Below are positions 27,650 to 36,864 of a DNA stretch of 64,000 nt, one piece after another (position 1 is the stretch's first letter; each line of letters begins with the position of its first letter). Where the stretch lies: the NCBI RefSeq assembly GCF_937129525.1, contig NZ_CAKZNK010000094.1, positions 1 to 64,000 on the forward strand, in the 5' to 3' direction. Origin of the DNA: an uncultured Chloroflexus sp. (lineage in GTDB: Bacteria; Chloroflexota; Chloroflexia; Chloroflexales; Chloroflexaceae). A model generated the notes under the pieces. It did not search any database and was not told the origin of the DNA. It saw only the letters and a program-made list of their open reading frames with translations. The translations under genes were made by a program, and so were the position numbers.

Positions 27650-29386
27650 CTACGCCAGCACCGGCTCGGCCAACCCGTGCAGTGCGTGAATCTGGCGCAG
27701 AATTTCCAGCCGCGAGAAGGGCATACCCGTATACTTAGTCATCGATTGAACCTTAATACCGAGTTCGGCCTGCAAAAGCCGGGCAAACTGACCCTGGAAA
27801 TTGACCTCCGGCACCAGCACAATCTCGACCTGCTCGAGAAACTCGCTGATCGCATCAACAGGCAACGGCGACAGCATCTGCACCTGAAGCATCGCTACCG
27901 GCAGATCCTCCTGGCTGGCCAGATACACCGCGCCGCGACATGGGCCGGCAGTCGTGCCCCAGCAAATAATCCCCACCTTAGCCCGCTCGGCGCCGAAGCG
28001 ACGCACATAGGCGCGGGAATGCTGCAATGGCGCCAGCTTACCCCAGCGCTTTTCGGTCATCAGCGCGTGATTGTGCGGCGTATAGTCGGGATTGCCAAAC
28101 TCGTTGTGCTCAAGGCCGGTTGCGGTGTATTGCGCATACGCCACCCCGGGCGCGACCATCGGCGAGATTAGATTCGCGGTCAACTCATAGCGACGGTACT
28201 GTTTGGGCGCTAATTCCCCGGTGGGACGCAGCCGGTCAACCCGCGGATACTGGCTCAGATCGAATGGCTCAACTGTCTCAGTGCGGAATGAAAGCGAATA
28301 ATCGCTAAGAATAATCACCGGTGTTTGATACTGTTCGGCCAGATTGAATGCCCACACCGTCAGGTGGAAACACTCGGCCACACTCGCCGGCGCAAGCACA
28401 ATGCGCGGGCTATCGCCGTGACCGCCGTGAAGAGCAATATTGAGGTCTGACTGCTCCATTTTGGTGGGCAGGCCGGTGCTTGGACCGCCACGCTGCGCGT
28501 CCACAATCACAACCGGAATCTCGGTCATACTGGCATAGCCGATCCCCTCACTCATCAGTGACAGGCCCGGCCCAGAGGTGGCGGTCATCGCGCGTTTTCC
28601 GCCATACGATGCGCCAATACAGGCCATAATCGCAGCAATCTCATCTTCGGCCTGCAGATAACCGCCGCCAATCTGCGGCAAGATCGTCGCCATACCTTCC
28701 ATAATATCGGAAGCGGGGGTAATTGGATAGCCGGCAAAAAATTCTACACCAGCGTGAAGAGCGCCGGCGATAATCGCCTGATTGCCAGTCATCACGTAAC
28801 GATCATGCTCACCGCTCGACTCCATCCAGAATGGGTCGCGCTTAGCAAGCTGTTGCCCATAAGCGATCCCGGCGCGCAGCGCCGCCAGATTCGACTCAAG
28901 CAGCTCAGCCTTCTTGCCGAGCTTGGCCCGCACAATCTCTTCCAGCTTGTTCAAACCCAAACCAAACAGCGCCGCCACTACTCCCAGCGCCACCACATTT
29001 TTGCCGCGACGATTACCCGCTTCCTGAGCCAGCCGGCCAATCGGTACCTGGTAAGCGATGCCGGCAAATTCAACCGGTAGTTCAAACTCATCGGGATCGT
29101 AGAGCAAGACAGCATTGGGAGCCAGATCAGCTTGGTGCAGGTCCCAGGCTTCACGGTTGAACGCAAACAGCACATCAACCGCATCACCCATCGAACGAAC
29201 CGGACTGTTGGAAGCGCGCACCTGAAACATCACCGGTCCGCCTTTTATTTCGGCGGGAGTGGTGCGAAAGGTGAAGACGTGGAGACCAGAACGCGCAGCA
29301 GCCTGCGCTAGCATCTCGCCAGTGGCGCTGCTGCCATCACCACTTTCGCCAGCGACACGGATGACGACATCTTCTTTTTGAATCAT
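27650..29386 (-). CDS. korA: 2-oxoacid:ferredoxin oxidoreductase, fused gamma-alpha subunit
   Basis: 578 residues. The first 185 or so form the gamma domain (RVAGESGDGSSATGEMLAQAAARSGLHVFTFRTTPAEIKGGP). A linker leads to the alpha pyrimidine-binding domain from about 200: GNQAIIAGALHAGVEFFAGYPITPASDIMEG, then ATSGPGLSLMSEGIGYASMTEIPVVIVDAQRGGPSTGLPTK. A C-terminal transketolase-C-like domain follows. The gamma-alpha fusion with a separate beta subunit is the layout of 2-oxoglutarate or generic 2-oxoacid:ferredoxin oxidoreductases. Substrate preference between pyruvate and 2-oxoglutarate cannot be read reliably. GAGG precedes ATG 29386. It is first in an apparent three-gene operon with korB and the [2Fe-2S] protein. 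Confidence 0.92.
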   Translation of the reverse strand: MIQKEDVVIRVAGESGDGSSATGEMLAQAAARSGLHVFTFRTTPAEIKGGPVMFQVRASNSPVRSMGDAVDVLFAFNREAWDLHQADLAPNAVLLYDPDEFELPVEFAGIAYQVPIGRLAQEAGNRRGKNVVALGVVAALFGLGLNKLEEIVRAKLGKKAELLESNLAALRAGIAYGQQLAKRDPFWMESSGEHDRYVMTGNQAIIAGALHAGVEFFAGYPITPASDIMEGMATILPQIGGGYLQAEDEIAAIMACIGASYGGKRAMTATSGPGLSLMSEGIGYASMTEIPVVIVDAQRGGPSTGLPTKMEQSDLNIALHGGHGDSPRIVLAPASVAECFHLTVWAFNLAEQYQTPVIILSDYSLSFRTETVEPFDLSQYPRVDRLRPTGELAPKQYRRYELTANLISPMVAPGVAYAQYTATGLEHNEFGNPDYTPHNHALMTEKRWGKLAPLQHSRAYVRRFGAERAKVGIICWGTTAGPCRGAVYLASQEDLPVAMLQVQMLSPLPVDAISEFLEQVEIVLVPEVNFQGQFARLLQAELGIKVQSMTKYTGMPFSRLEILRQIHALHGLAEPVLA

Positions 29387-29455
29387 GGCTACCTCGCCGT
29401 AGCTGCGTTGCTATGCGCCAACACTGGCACAGCAGACATAAGAGTGTTGTGAACT

Positions 29456-29484
29456 ATCATATCACCGCCGATCCACTCCTGCAA
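29456..29484 (-). promoter_or_regulatory. putative promoter of the korA-korB operon
   Basis: On the minus strand, TTGCAG (29484-29479), a 17-bp spacer and TATGAT (29461-29456) form a sigma-70-like promoter about 70 bp upstream of ATG 29386. The -10 element is good (5 of 6) and the -35 weak. The rest of the 428-bp gap (29387-29814) shows only the terminator hairpin at 29719-29740. Confidence 0.45.
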
Positions 29485-29718
29485 TGCCCCGTTTCTTGTG
29501 ATAAGCAGTGCGATGTTTGTGCAAAAATACTGCGCAGATGACTTGCGGCAACCGGTCAGACCTGCGCCACGACTGGGCCAACATCCCGCCCAATTCTGAC
29601 GGTCTCGATCAGAGGGAAGCAGTACCATCGACAATAGACGGGTCGAAATGGAGTGGATGCGAGGGATGATACGAAATCGTTCATTCCGCTGTGTTATCGC
29701 TCCAACCGCTGAAGATGA

Positions 29719-29740
29719 AGACGGGGGATCTCCCCCGTCT
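29719..29740 (-). terminator. GC-rich hairpin after the nuclease-helicase gene
   Basis: A 9-bp perfect stem (29719-29727 with 29732-29740, loop ATCT) of mostly G:C pairs lies 75 bp downstream of the minus-strand helicase stop. No strong T-tract follows on either side, so this is terminator-like rather than canonical. Confidence 0.5.
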
Positions 29741-29814
29741 CCGCTCCTACCCGATGAGAGCTTGATGCAGTTGGTCAGCGAAAGGTGGCAGACGCTTCGC
29801 GCTATCAGCCCGGA

Positions 29815-32800
29815 TTAATCGACCGTTTCGTTGCCCCACACCTCAACCGTAACATTGCCGCGCTTACCACTCCACAACGGCACACGACAGGTGTCGCGCA
29901 AAAGCTGTTTCCAGAGTTGGGCGTGCTGAAACACCTCTTCATCGCTGGCGAAGAGCTGAAAGACAGAGCGGGCAGCGATCAGGATCAGCTTGTGACGGGC
30001 GCGACTGAGGGCAACGTTCAAGCGACGCGGATCAAGCAGGAAGCTGCTGGCGGCGCGGAGATAGTCAGGATCGCTCTCGGTCGCCGAGAAGATGATCACA
30101 TCACGCTCACCACCCTGAAAGCGCTCGATAGTGTCCACCGTCGCGCCTTCATGTTCGATCAGGAGCTGCTTTATGAGATCAGGCAACTGTTCGCGCAATA
30201 TCAACCGCTGTGCGCGGTGTGGCACGACAACCCCGACACCGCTGCTAGCATCGAGACCAAGCTGACTGACCAGCGCCTCAATCAGCGGCTTGATCAGGCC
30301 AATCTCAAAGTGATTGACATCCTGACTCTGGGCTTCGTCATGCGTGATCACAACCAACGGATGGTTTGGGTTGAGCGCAGCGGCAACCAGTGGATCGTTT
30401 AATTGAGCGGCTGCCAGCGTCGTTATGCGGCGCGAGAAGTATGGGATCCCATCATGTTCGTAGATCGCGCGACGCAAAAAGGCAGCCAGGTCGCGATGCA
30501 CCCGGAAACTCTCAACCAGTCGGACAATTGGCGGCGGCGGGTCGAGGGCAAGCAGCGTCTCAAACAGCGATGCGTAGACACGATAGGCGTGAAAAGTGCG
30601 CCGCCGCTCGCCTCGCCATTCATACTGCACAATCGGCGGCATCTGACGGTGATCGCCAACCACGATCAGGCGTCCGTCAGGGCGCAGCGCAATCGCTGCC
30701 ATACAGGCTTCAGCCAGGTTCATCTGGGACGCTTCGTCAAGTACCAGCAAGTCGGCGAAGGGATCAGTATGGTATTGCTGATCGCGCTTGAGGAGTGACG
30801 CTACCGCGAACGGTGTGGCAGCCACAAAGCAGGCTGTCGCTCCCTGGATCGGATTGATACGATCGATCACGTTCGCGGTTGGCGGCAGATCGGCGCCTTC
30901 TTTAGGCCGTACACGAAAGAGAGGAACTGTTAGCAATCGCTCATCGAAATATTCAGCAAACAGCGCCGGTTGCTTAGCCTGGATCTCGGCCAGCTTCTGC
31001 TGTACCTCAGCAACCTTGCGCAACAGCACATCAGTTGCGGCATGCGTTTTGCAACTGAGCAGCACGCGACAGCTTTGGCCAGCAGCCAGTAAACCTTGCA
31101 TGCGGGCCAGCAAGGCAAAGGCCGAAGTATAACTCTTGCCGGTGCCGGGTGGCCCTTGCACTAACAGCGTGGGCGCGTCGCCGTGGCCGATAATGTAAGC
31201 ACTCTGATGCTCATCAAAAGAATGCAACAATTCCGCTTCAGCCAGCTTGCGCAGCCCCTGACCAAATCGCTCATGCCCGGCCATCGCCGCATCTGCTACC
31301 TGCGCCTTTACGCTTTGTGGATCGACCAGACGGGCATAGAGTGCATTCGCTGCTCCTTGCTGCAACTCATTGACGATCTCCAGACAGCGCTGACCGTAAA
31401 TATCGTTCGGATCGGCCTCAATCGTATACAGTTCACCATCTTGCGGCCACTTCCACTGCGATGGGAAGGTAAAACGCCGGTCGCCATTGCTGTAACGCAG
31501 ATCTGGCTTAAGCGCAATCATCCCGTCCGGTTCGATCTGCAACAGTGTTGCCCGCGGCTGAAAGAGGATCTGGCGGGCAGTGGTAGTAAACCGCTCGCGC
31601 TGATCGGGAGGTAGCCGTTCATCGACACTCCAGCGCGGCGCAAGGATCACCTTATCGCCAGGGGAGAGATCCGTCAGCCGCAACACCGTCTCTCTATCGC
31701 AATCTAACCCACTCAGGTCGAGCCGAAAGCGCAACGGCACATCAGGCAACGGCAGCGGGTCGGTCTCTCGTTTTTGCTCGGGTTTCAGCCGCGCTCGTTT
31801 ACGCCCACCGGTCAACTCAGCCCGCAACGCCTGACGACGCTCATTTTCTGCCAGTGTCTCCAGCAATTTCGGATCCTGGTCTGCGTGATGATAGCGCGCG
31901 ATCAGACTTACTCCGGCCAGCACGCGCTGTTCAGGAGGCGGCAGATGCTGTTGCCCCCAAGTGATCAGCGCCACGTAGCGCTCGATGAGCAAAAACTCGG
32001 CCAGCGCAGCGGCCAGAGTACGCGCCTGACGGGTATAGGCAGCAATGCGCGAGAGATCGAAAGCAGGCTTCGTGGTGCGATCATTGCGCGGCAACCCTTC
32101 AGCTAACAGCGCCAGCGCCTCCAACCGCTTTCGCGCGAATCCGATCACCTCCGACAACTTCACCTGCCGGTAATCGATCAGAGGATCGTCGCCGCGATCG
32201 GGTGGCGGTGGCAAAGCGTTCCACGCCGCGTAGAGATATTCGAGCGGAATCTGGTTGTTGAAACGAATGCGACGGGTATACCAGCCAATCGTCCTATCGT
32301 TGCTGAGATCGTCGAAGACACGACGGTAGAAACGGCGACGATATTCACCCCAATCAAAACCGTAGGTGCGCGCCAGCCGAGCCAGCGAGTCGTAGGCCAG
32401 CGGGTCGTTGCGGAAGCGTCGCCGTTCGTTTACCAGCACTGTCACCATTGGCGCCTCAAACCCGGCGCTCTGCGCGGCCAAATCGTACAGTGGCGTCGCG
32501 CCACAGACCACAGGATGGCGGGCCAATCCATCGAGCAGCGTGTGCAAAGCAAACGAATCGGGCACAACCAGATGGATCGGCGCTTCCAGTTTGCCATCGG
32601 CAGCAGGGCTAGCCTGCTCGAGAATGGCCTTGAACAACTCATTAAGCCACGCTTCCAGCAACGCCCCCTCATCAGCCAGCGATTGCGGCGGCTGATCAAG
32701 CGATCTGATCACAAACTGCGGCTGTTGTGGTTGACCATCACGATACCCCATTACCATCGCGCCGAGCAGCACTAACATCCCCTGAGTATGGTCGTAGAGC

Positions 32801-34029
32801 GGATCGAGATAGACCACGATCAGGTTGGGATGCAAATCGGCGCTCACGGCAGGGAAGGAGCTATGCCCCTTGTAAGGCAAATAATTCAGCGCAGCGATCC
32901 GGTCGCCGCGCCAGCGCCGGAAAGCGCGGGCGCGATGGATCAGTTCATCGAGACGCGCAGCCAGCACCGGATGAGCGAGAAGTTCACCTATCTTCTGACG
33001 ATGATCTGCGGGTGTAATCAAACTCTCGCCGCTTAATTCCTTGAGCAGCGCCAGTTGTTGGGTAGTCACAATACCGCTGGCGCGCAACACCGACTTTTCT
33101 GGCTCGGTCAGCGATGGAATCAGCGAGAGATCGTCGTGTTCAGCCGCCCACCGCATACAGATCTCGTTGTACATGCAACCATCGCATTTCGCGGTAAGGT
33201 GAAACGGCAAGTCGGCAAACTGCGCCGCAGCGATAGCAGCCAGGATCGATTTGTCCCCATTCAGCCAGGTCTCAACTTCGGCCAGATACGGTTTCGGATC
33301 GGCGATCAGGGCAAGCTGAGCCGTTGTGACGCCGAGTAGCGTAACCGCCTGCTGCCGCTCAGTTTCAAGCCGTTGCCGCTCAGCCGGGGTTTGCAGCGAC
33401 GACAGCCATTCACCGCGGTAGAGCACACCAAGCTGGATCGAAGCCAGTTCAATATGATGATCCTCGGTGATGAGCTTGAGCAAACCATAGTAGCAAGCCA
33501 GTTGCAGGCAATGCTCGATCTTCGCCGTCGCCGAGCTTTTGGTATCGACGACAAGCGCATGACAGGCGCCAGTTTGATCGCGTTGCAACAGCAGCAGGTC
33601 AACATCACCGCTCATCGTCCAACCGTACAGCGGAGCGGAGAGGCGCGGCTGAAACAGAACCTGTGCCGCACCCGGTGTTAATCGCTGGAACTCCTCCACC
33701 ACGATATGATTGTGATCGTCGGTCGTAAACTTCGGATCACCTTGCTGCCGGCGTTGCGCGCAATGGATCGCCTGTGGAAAACGATTGCGCACCTGTTGTT
33801 CGACTGCCTGTTCAAACTGTCGCCCGGCTACCGTCAACATTGGCGAAAGCGACTGGAGCGACAGCCCGTATCGCGGCAACCAGTTTAGCTCGCGGCGGCG
33901 CTCGTGCAGACGCAACCGCAAATAGCGCCGACACTGATCGAATCGTAAGAACTGGGCCAGATCGGTGGGAGAGATTGCCTGTGACTGCGTCGGATCAAGC
34001 GATATGGGCGGGAGATAGTCGTCGATCAT
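29815..34029 (-). CDS. Dna2-like fusion: RecB-type Fe-S nuclease plus SF1 helicase
   Basis: 1404 residues. The N-terminal part (about 1-300) is a PD-(D/E)XK nuclease of the TM0106/Cas4/RecB kind, with the active-site Asp in GDVDLLLL (near 137) and D-x-K in VVDTKSS (near 160). Cys33 (FDQCRRYL) and CDGCMYNEIC near 281-290 are placed to hold a [4Fe-4S] cluster. The middle (about 300-900) is unassigned; about 380-470 might be RNase H-like. The C-terminal helicase has Walker A QGPPGTGKSYTSA near 958, Walker B VLDEASQMNLAEA near 1097, GDHRQMPPIVQ, and a final SRARHKLILI motif. It probably acts in DNA repair or replication-end processing; a defence role cannot be excluded. Confidence 0.88.
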   Translation of the reverse strand: MIDDYLPPISLDPTQSQAISPTDLAQFLRFDQCRRYLRLRLHERRRELNWLPRYGLSLQSLSPMLTVAGRQFEQAVEQQVRNRFPQAIHCAQRRQQGDPKFTTDDHNHIVVEEFQRLTPGAAQVLFQPRLSAPLYGWTMSGDVDLLLLQRDQTGACHALVVDTKSSATAKIEHCLQLACYYGLLKLITEDHHIELASIQLGVLYRGEWLSSLQTPAERQRLETERQQAVTLLGVTTAQLALIADPKPYLAEVETWLNGDKSILAAIAAAQFADLPFHLTAKCDGCMYNEICMRWAAEHDDLSLIPSLTEPEKSVLRASGIVTTQQLALLKELSGESLITPADHRQKIGELLAHPVLAARLDELIHRARAFRRWRGDRIAALNYLPYKGHSSFPAVSADLHPNLIVVYLDPLYDHTQGMLVLLGAMVMGYRDGQPQQPQFVIRSLDQPPQSLADEGALLEAWLNELFKAILEQASPAADGKLEAPIHLVVPDSFALHTLLDGLARHPVVCGATPLYDLAAQSAGFEAPMVTVLVNERRRFRNDPLAYDSLARLARTYGFDWGEYRRRFYRRVFDDLSNDRTIGWYTRRIRFNNQIPLEYLYAAWNALPPPPDRGDDPLIDYRQVKLSEVIGFARKRLEALALLAEGLPRNDRTTKPAFDLSRIAAYTRQARTLAAALAEFLLIERYVALITWGQQHLPPPEQRVLAGVSLIARYHHADQDPKLLETLAENERRQALRAELTGGRKRARLKPEQKRETDPLPLPDVPLRFRLDLSGLDCDRETVLRLTDLSPGDKVILAPRWSVDERLPPDQRERFTTTARQILFQPRATLLQIEPDGMIALKPDLRYSNGDRRFTFPSQWKWPQDGELYTIEADPNDIYGQRCLEIVNELQQGAANALYARLVDPQSVKAQVADAAMAGHERFGQGLRKLAEAELLHSFDEHQSAYIIGHGDAPTLLVQGPPGTGKSYTSAFALLARMQGLLAAGQSCRVLLSCKTHAATDVLLRKVAEVQQKLAEIQAKQPALFAEYFDERLLTVPLFRVRPKEGADLPPTANVIDRINPIQGATACFVAATPFAVASLLKRDQQYHTDPFADLLVLDEASQMNLAEACMAAIALRPDGRLIVVGDHRQMPPIVQYEWRGERRRTFHAYRVYASLFETLLALDPPPPIVRLVESFRVHRDLAAFLRRAIYEHDGIPYFSRRITTLAAAQLNDPLVAAALNPNHPLVVITHDEAQSQDVNHFEIGLIKPLIEALVSQLGLDASSGVGVVVPHRAQRLILREQLPDLIKQLLIEHEGATVDTIERFQGGERDVIIFSATESDPDYLRAASSFLLDPRRLNVALSRARHKLILIAARSVFQLFASDEEVFQHAQLWKQLLRDTCRVPLWSGKRGNVTVEVWGNETVD

Positions 34030-34052
34030 CGCTTACTTCACATACTATTTGT

Positions 34053-34556
34053 TCAAGCTACCGGCTCATCAAACACACCCGGCTCAGGCTTGGGATCAAT
34101 TCGATTCCGCAACATCCGCTCAAAGACTCCTACCTGACGCGGTCCGATTGCGCGGGCCGAAATCAGCAAAACCTGACCGTTGATCAGTTGCAGCTCGTAG
34201 ATACCACCCATCTTACGCCAGGCGCGCACGTTCGACCAGGGAATCTCACTGCGCCCACTGCGCGCACTGACGATCAAGGTATCGCGACCCAGCTCATAAC
34301 GGGTTGGCTGGTAAATCGGCAAATCCTGGTTGCGGCTTTGACGATGAATGATAATCCATCCGGTCAGGGCATAGAGGAGAAATGGAATCCAGCCGCCAAG
34401 CAGCGCCGGCGCTTGAGGCGTGGTTGGATCGTAGATAACGAACGCCGTCAAGACTGCGGCCACAAAGGCGAAGACGTAGAAGATCGGACGGCGGAAGTAA
34501 CGGCTCAAAGCATGACGGATAAATTCTTTCCGGCTGATGGTGCTCTCGATAATCAT
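34053..34556 (-). CDS. YcxB-like membrane protein
   Basis: 167 residues. Two hydrophobic helices (about 22-42 and 51-70) are followed by a cytoplasmic beta-rich part with YELGRDTLIVSARSGRSEIPWSNVRAWRKMGGIYEL, which matches the PH-like YcxB domain. The basic N-terminus (RKEFIRHALSRYFRRP) supports an N-in topology. Function is unknown for the family. It lies 23 bp upstream of the nuclease-helicase gene on the same strand and may share its transcript, but no functional link is evident. Confidence 0.75.
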   Translation of the reverse strand: MIIESTISRKEFIRHALSRYFRRPIFYVFAFVAAVLTAFVIYDPTTPQAPALLGGWIPFLLYALTGWIIIHRQSRNQDLPIYQPTRYELGRDTLIVSARSGRSEIPWSNVRAWRKMGGIYELQLINGQVLLISARAIGPRQVGVFERMLRNRIDPKPEPGVFDEPVA

Positions 34557-34655
34557 AGCTGATCGCTACCAAATAAATCAGGCTTCCATCCAGATGGCGT
34601 CAGGTATAAGCGTGTGGCGATACTCTGATACCACTCTCTCATCGCTAACGACACC

Positions 34656-34676
34656 GCCAGGGAACTGATCCCTGGC
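34656..34676 (-). terminator. hairpin after the RsbW-like gene
   Basis: An 8-bp perfect stem (34656-34663 with 34669-34676, 5-nt loop) lies 27 bp beyond the stop of the minus-strand RsbW-like gene. No T-tract follows, so it is only terminator-like. Confidence 0.4.
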
Positions 34677-34703
34677 ACAGGGGGCAAATCAACCCCACCC
34701 CGT

Positions 34704-35117
34704 TCAAAAAGCATCCCATTTGATCAAAATCAATTCATTACCCCCATCAGGCAATTCCCGATATTGTAAATCATCGAGGAGATGACGGGAGAGAAACAAT
34801 CCTAATCCACCGACTCGTTGCCTGCCCCGCCCGATCAGGTTGCGCGGCAACGGTACATTGAGCGGGTTGAAAGCCGGCGCAGCGTCACAAATGCGCACAT
34901 AGAGCGTGGAATCGTCTCGCCAGATATCAACCCAGATCGGACCGACATTGCCGCCGTAGCCATACGTGATCGCATTAGAAATCAGTTCGTTCGCAGCATA
35001 CACGATGTCGTCGATAATTTCGTTACGAGCGCCAATCGAAACAGCCGCATCAGTAATGGAACGCCGAATCTGTTTCAAATTGCGCAGGTCGGCGTTGAAG
35101 ACAAACGATGCGGGCAT
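34704..35117 (-). CDS. RsbW-like GHKL ATP-binding protein (anti-sigma / serine kinase type)
   Basis: 137 residues from ATG 35117, which has a GGAG site 7 nt upstream; a longer frame back to 35222 lacks this and is discarded. The HATPase_c fold of RsbW/SpoIIAB proteins is visible: an N box DIVYAANELISNAITYGY, a G1-like DAAPAFNP where the usual DxGxGF is altered, and GGLGLFLSRHLLDDLQY as the G2 box. Such proteins phosphorylate anti-anti-sigma partners or bind sigma factors; many solo copies pair with PP2C phosphatases encoded elsewhere. No partner gene is adjacent. Confidence 0.82.
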   Translation of the reverse strand: MPASFVFNADLRNLKQIRRSITDAAVSIGARNEIIDDIVYAANELISNAITYGYGGNVGPIWVDIWRDDSTLYVRICDAAPAFNPLNVPLPRNLIGRGRQRVGGLGLFLSRHLLDDLQYRELPDGGNELILIKWDAF

Positions 35118-35340
35118 ATCTTCTCCAGTAACTGTGGATGTCGGGCAAATACAACGCTTATGATACCATAGGGAAAGCAGTTTGGCATGAGTGGATTGCG
35201 CAGGGTCGATCAGGATAGCCATCCCGTACTTAACCTGACAACGATATTATTGGCGATTTCGCCGCAATGAATCATCATCAACATCGGCCAGAGTGTATCG
35301 AATCACACAATTCATTTCAAGCATACGGGAGTTTTCATTA

Positions 35341-36387
35341 ATGAACGATGCGCTTCATTTTCTCATTCACCTGCTACGCACCCCTTCGCTGTCAGGACAA
35401 GAGGAAGCAGCGGCGCGGGTCATGGTCGATCAGATGGCATCCTTTGGCTGGGAGGCGTTTATTGACGAGTCAGGCAGCGCGGTCGGTCATGCAGGCACGG
35501 AAGGCCCCCTTGTTGTCTTGCTCGGCCATATCGATACCGTACCCGGCGATATTCCGGTGCGGATCGAGGATGGCAAACTGTATGGTCGGGGCGCAGTTGA
35601 TGCCAAAGGGCCACTGGCTACCTTTGTCTGGGCAGCGCGCCAGGCCGAACTGGCCGGCACATTGCGTTGCCGGCTGGTGATTATCGGCGCAACTGAGGAA
35701 GAAGCGGCCAGTTCGCGCGGCGCACATGCGGCCCGCGACCGTTATCGGCCTGACTTTTGCGTCATCGGCGAGCCGAGTGGTTGGGATCGTATTACGCTTG
35801 GCTACAAAGGACGGTTGCTTGTCCATTATCGCTATCAGCAGTCGGCTGCCCACAGCGCCGGCGAGCAGCGCGCAGCGCCAGAGCAGATGGTCGATTTCTG
35901 GCAGACCGTCGTTCAACACTGTCAAACCGTTAATGCCGGTCGCGAGCGTTTGTTCGATCAGCTCATACCCTCGTTGCGCCGGGTGCATAGTGAGAGCGAC
36001 GGAATGAATGAATGGGTGGAAGCGACCATTGGTCTGCGCCTGCCACCCGGTATCGACCCGCATATCCTGGCTGAAACGCTGCGCGCGCTGGCCGGCCCGG
36101 CAGAAGTGACGTTTGAGGGAGCATGTCCGGCCTTTCAAAGTTCGCGCGCGACACCACTGGCGAGCGCCTTCCTGCGCGCTATTCGCCGACACGGCGGCCA
36201 ACCGGCTTTTCTGCACAAAACCGGCACTGCCGACATGAACGTGGTCGGACCGGTATGGCAATGCCCAATTGTGGCCTACGGGCCTGGCGACTCGCGCCTC
36301 GATCACACCCCTACCGAACACGTCGAGGTGGCCGAATATGAGCGAGCGATTGCGGTACTGGCCGATGTACTGGCCCAATTGCGCTAG
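35341..36387 (+). CDS. lysK: LysW-type amino-group carrier protein lysine/ornithine hydrolase (M20)
   Basis: 348 residues from ATG 35341 (GGGAG about 11 nt upstream). M20 metallopeptidase features are clear: [32 protein letters not shown] holds the first metal His/Asp and the bridging Asp, and [13 protein letters not shown] holds the catalytic Glu pair. The C-terminal metal His is in [19 protein letters not shown]. The sequence matches LysK/ArgE-type enzymes that release lysine or ornithine from the carrier protein LysW. The lysW, lysX and lysJ genes are not in this window. It is a single plus-strand gene ahead of the cobalamin riboswitch, probably independent of it. Confidence 0.88.
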   Translation: MNDALHFLIHLLRTPSLSGQEEAAARVMVDQMASFGWEAFIDESGSAVGHAGTEGPLVVLLGHIDTVPGDIPVRIEDGKLYGRGAVDAKGPLATFVWAARQAELAGTLRCRLVIIGATEEEAASSRGAHAARDRYRPDFCVIGEPSGWDRITLGYKGRLLVHYRYQQSAAHSAGEQRAAPEQMVDFWQTVVQHCQTVNAGRERLFDQLIPSLRRVHSESDGMNEWVEATIGLRLPPGIDPHILAETLRALAGPAEVTFEGACPAFQSSRATPLASAFLRAIRRHGGQPAFLHKTGTADMNVVGPVWQCPIVAYGPGDSRLDHTPTEHVEVAEYERAIAVLADVLAQLR

Positions 36388-36507
36388 TTGAATGCCGCCA
36401 CCGGTTCATACCGCAAGAGCGCCAGACTCAATTGAGGCGGATGATCTGCGCGCAACCTCCGTATTAGCCGACAACTGCCGATATACCCAGGGATTCAGGC
36501 CAGGCGA

Positions 36508-36536
36508 TTGACGGGCAACAACAGTTGTGGTACTAT
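36508..36536 (+). promoter_or_regulatory. sigma-70-type promoter of the cobalamin operon
   Basis: TTGACG (36508-36513), a 17-bp spacer and TACTAT (36531-36536) form a near-consensus promoter. It predicts transcription from about 36543, directly ahead of the cobalamin riboswitch, so the leader RNA would contain the whole aptamer. Confidence 0.7.
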
Positions 36537-36580
36537 CGCCCCAATTGAATATATGCAACTGCGGGGTTGTTACCCCGCCG

Positions 36581-36694
36581 GTAGGGAGCCCGGAGGAAGC
36601 GAAGGGCTTAATTGGGGGAAGTCCGGTCAAAGGCCGGCGCAGTCCACGCTACTGTAGGTCGCTTGCAGCGACGAGCCAGAATGCCCGTCCCTAC
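36581..36694 (+). promoter_or_regulatory. cobalamin riboswitch aptamer
   Basis: The conserved B12 aptamer core is readable in order. TTAATTGGGGGAAGTCCGGT (36609-36628) matches the GGGAA...CCGGTG box, and GGCCGG...GCAGTCCACGCTACTGTAGG (from about 36632) matches the GCnGnCCCGCnACUGU box. A GTCGC/GCGAC stem follows, then GACGAGCCAGAATGCCCG (about 36670-36687), matching the GAAGCCAGnAgACCnGCC box. The terminal helix pairs 36581-36587 with 36688-36694. A GC hairpin (36561-36578) precedes it. Such aptamers bind adenosyl- or other cobalamins and shut off uptake and synthesis genes. The genes downstream (CobS, alpha-ribazole phosphatase, EcfT) are classic targets. Confidence 0.93.
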
Positions 36695-36722
36695 ATGTTC
36701 GCTGTCACACCCGCGTTGGTAA

Positions 36723-36800
36723 GGGGGTGAGGCGCGCGCAAGATTGGCTTGCATGCCTGCCTTATTCGATTCACCCTCCACCCGTGGTGGAGGGATTTTT
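36723..36800 (+). terminator. riboswitch expression platform: intrinsic terminator with possible antiterminator
   Basis: A 9-bp stem (36774-36782 with 36786-36794, loop of 3) followed by ATTTTTG is a canonical intrinsic terminator, 65 bp before the first gene's ATG. The upstream segment 36723-36730 can pair with 36771-36778 (7 of 8), overlapping the terminator's 5' arm, so it could be the antiterminator. In turn 36708-36712 can pair with 36725-36729 and release the terminator. The terminator is seen directly; the switching scheme is inferred. Confidence 0.75.
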
Positions 36801-36864
36801 GTTGCCTGTCGTGGATAAACGTCAATGCCGATCAGTCGGTTGGTTGAACGAAAGGTGTGAAATC

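Noticed and set aside
29389-29634. 81-residue minus-strand frame upstream of korA
   Set aside because: No ribosome site, no recognisable domain, and it overlaps the likely korA promoter.
35470-36378. 302-residue minus-strand frame opposite lysK
   Set aside because: The plus-strand M20 metallopeptidase motifs are complete; the antisense translation has no domain.
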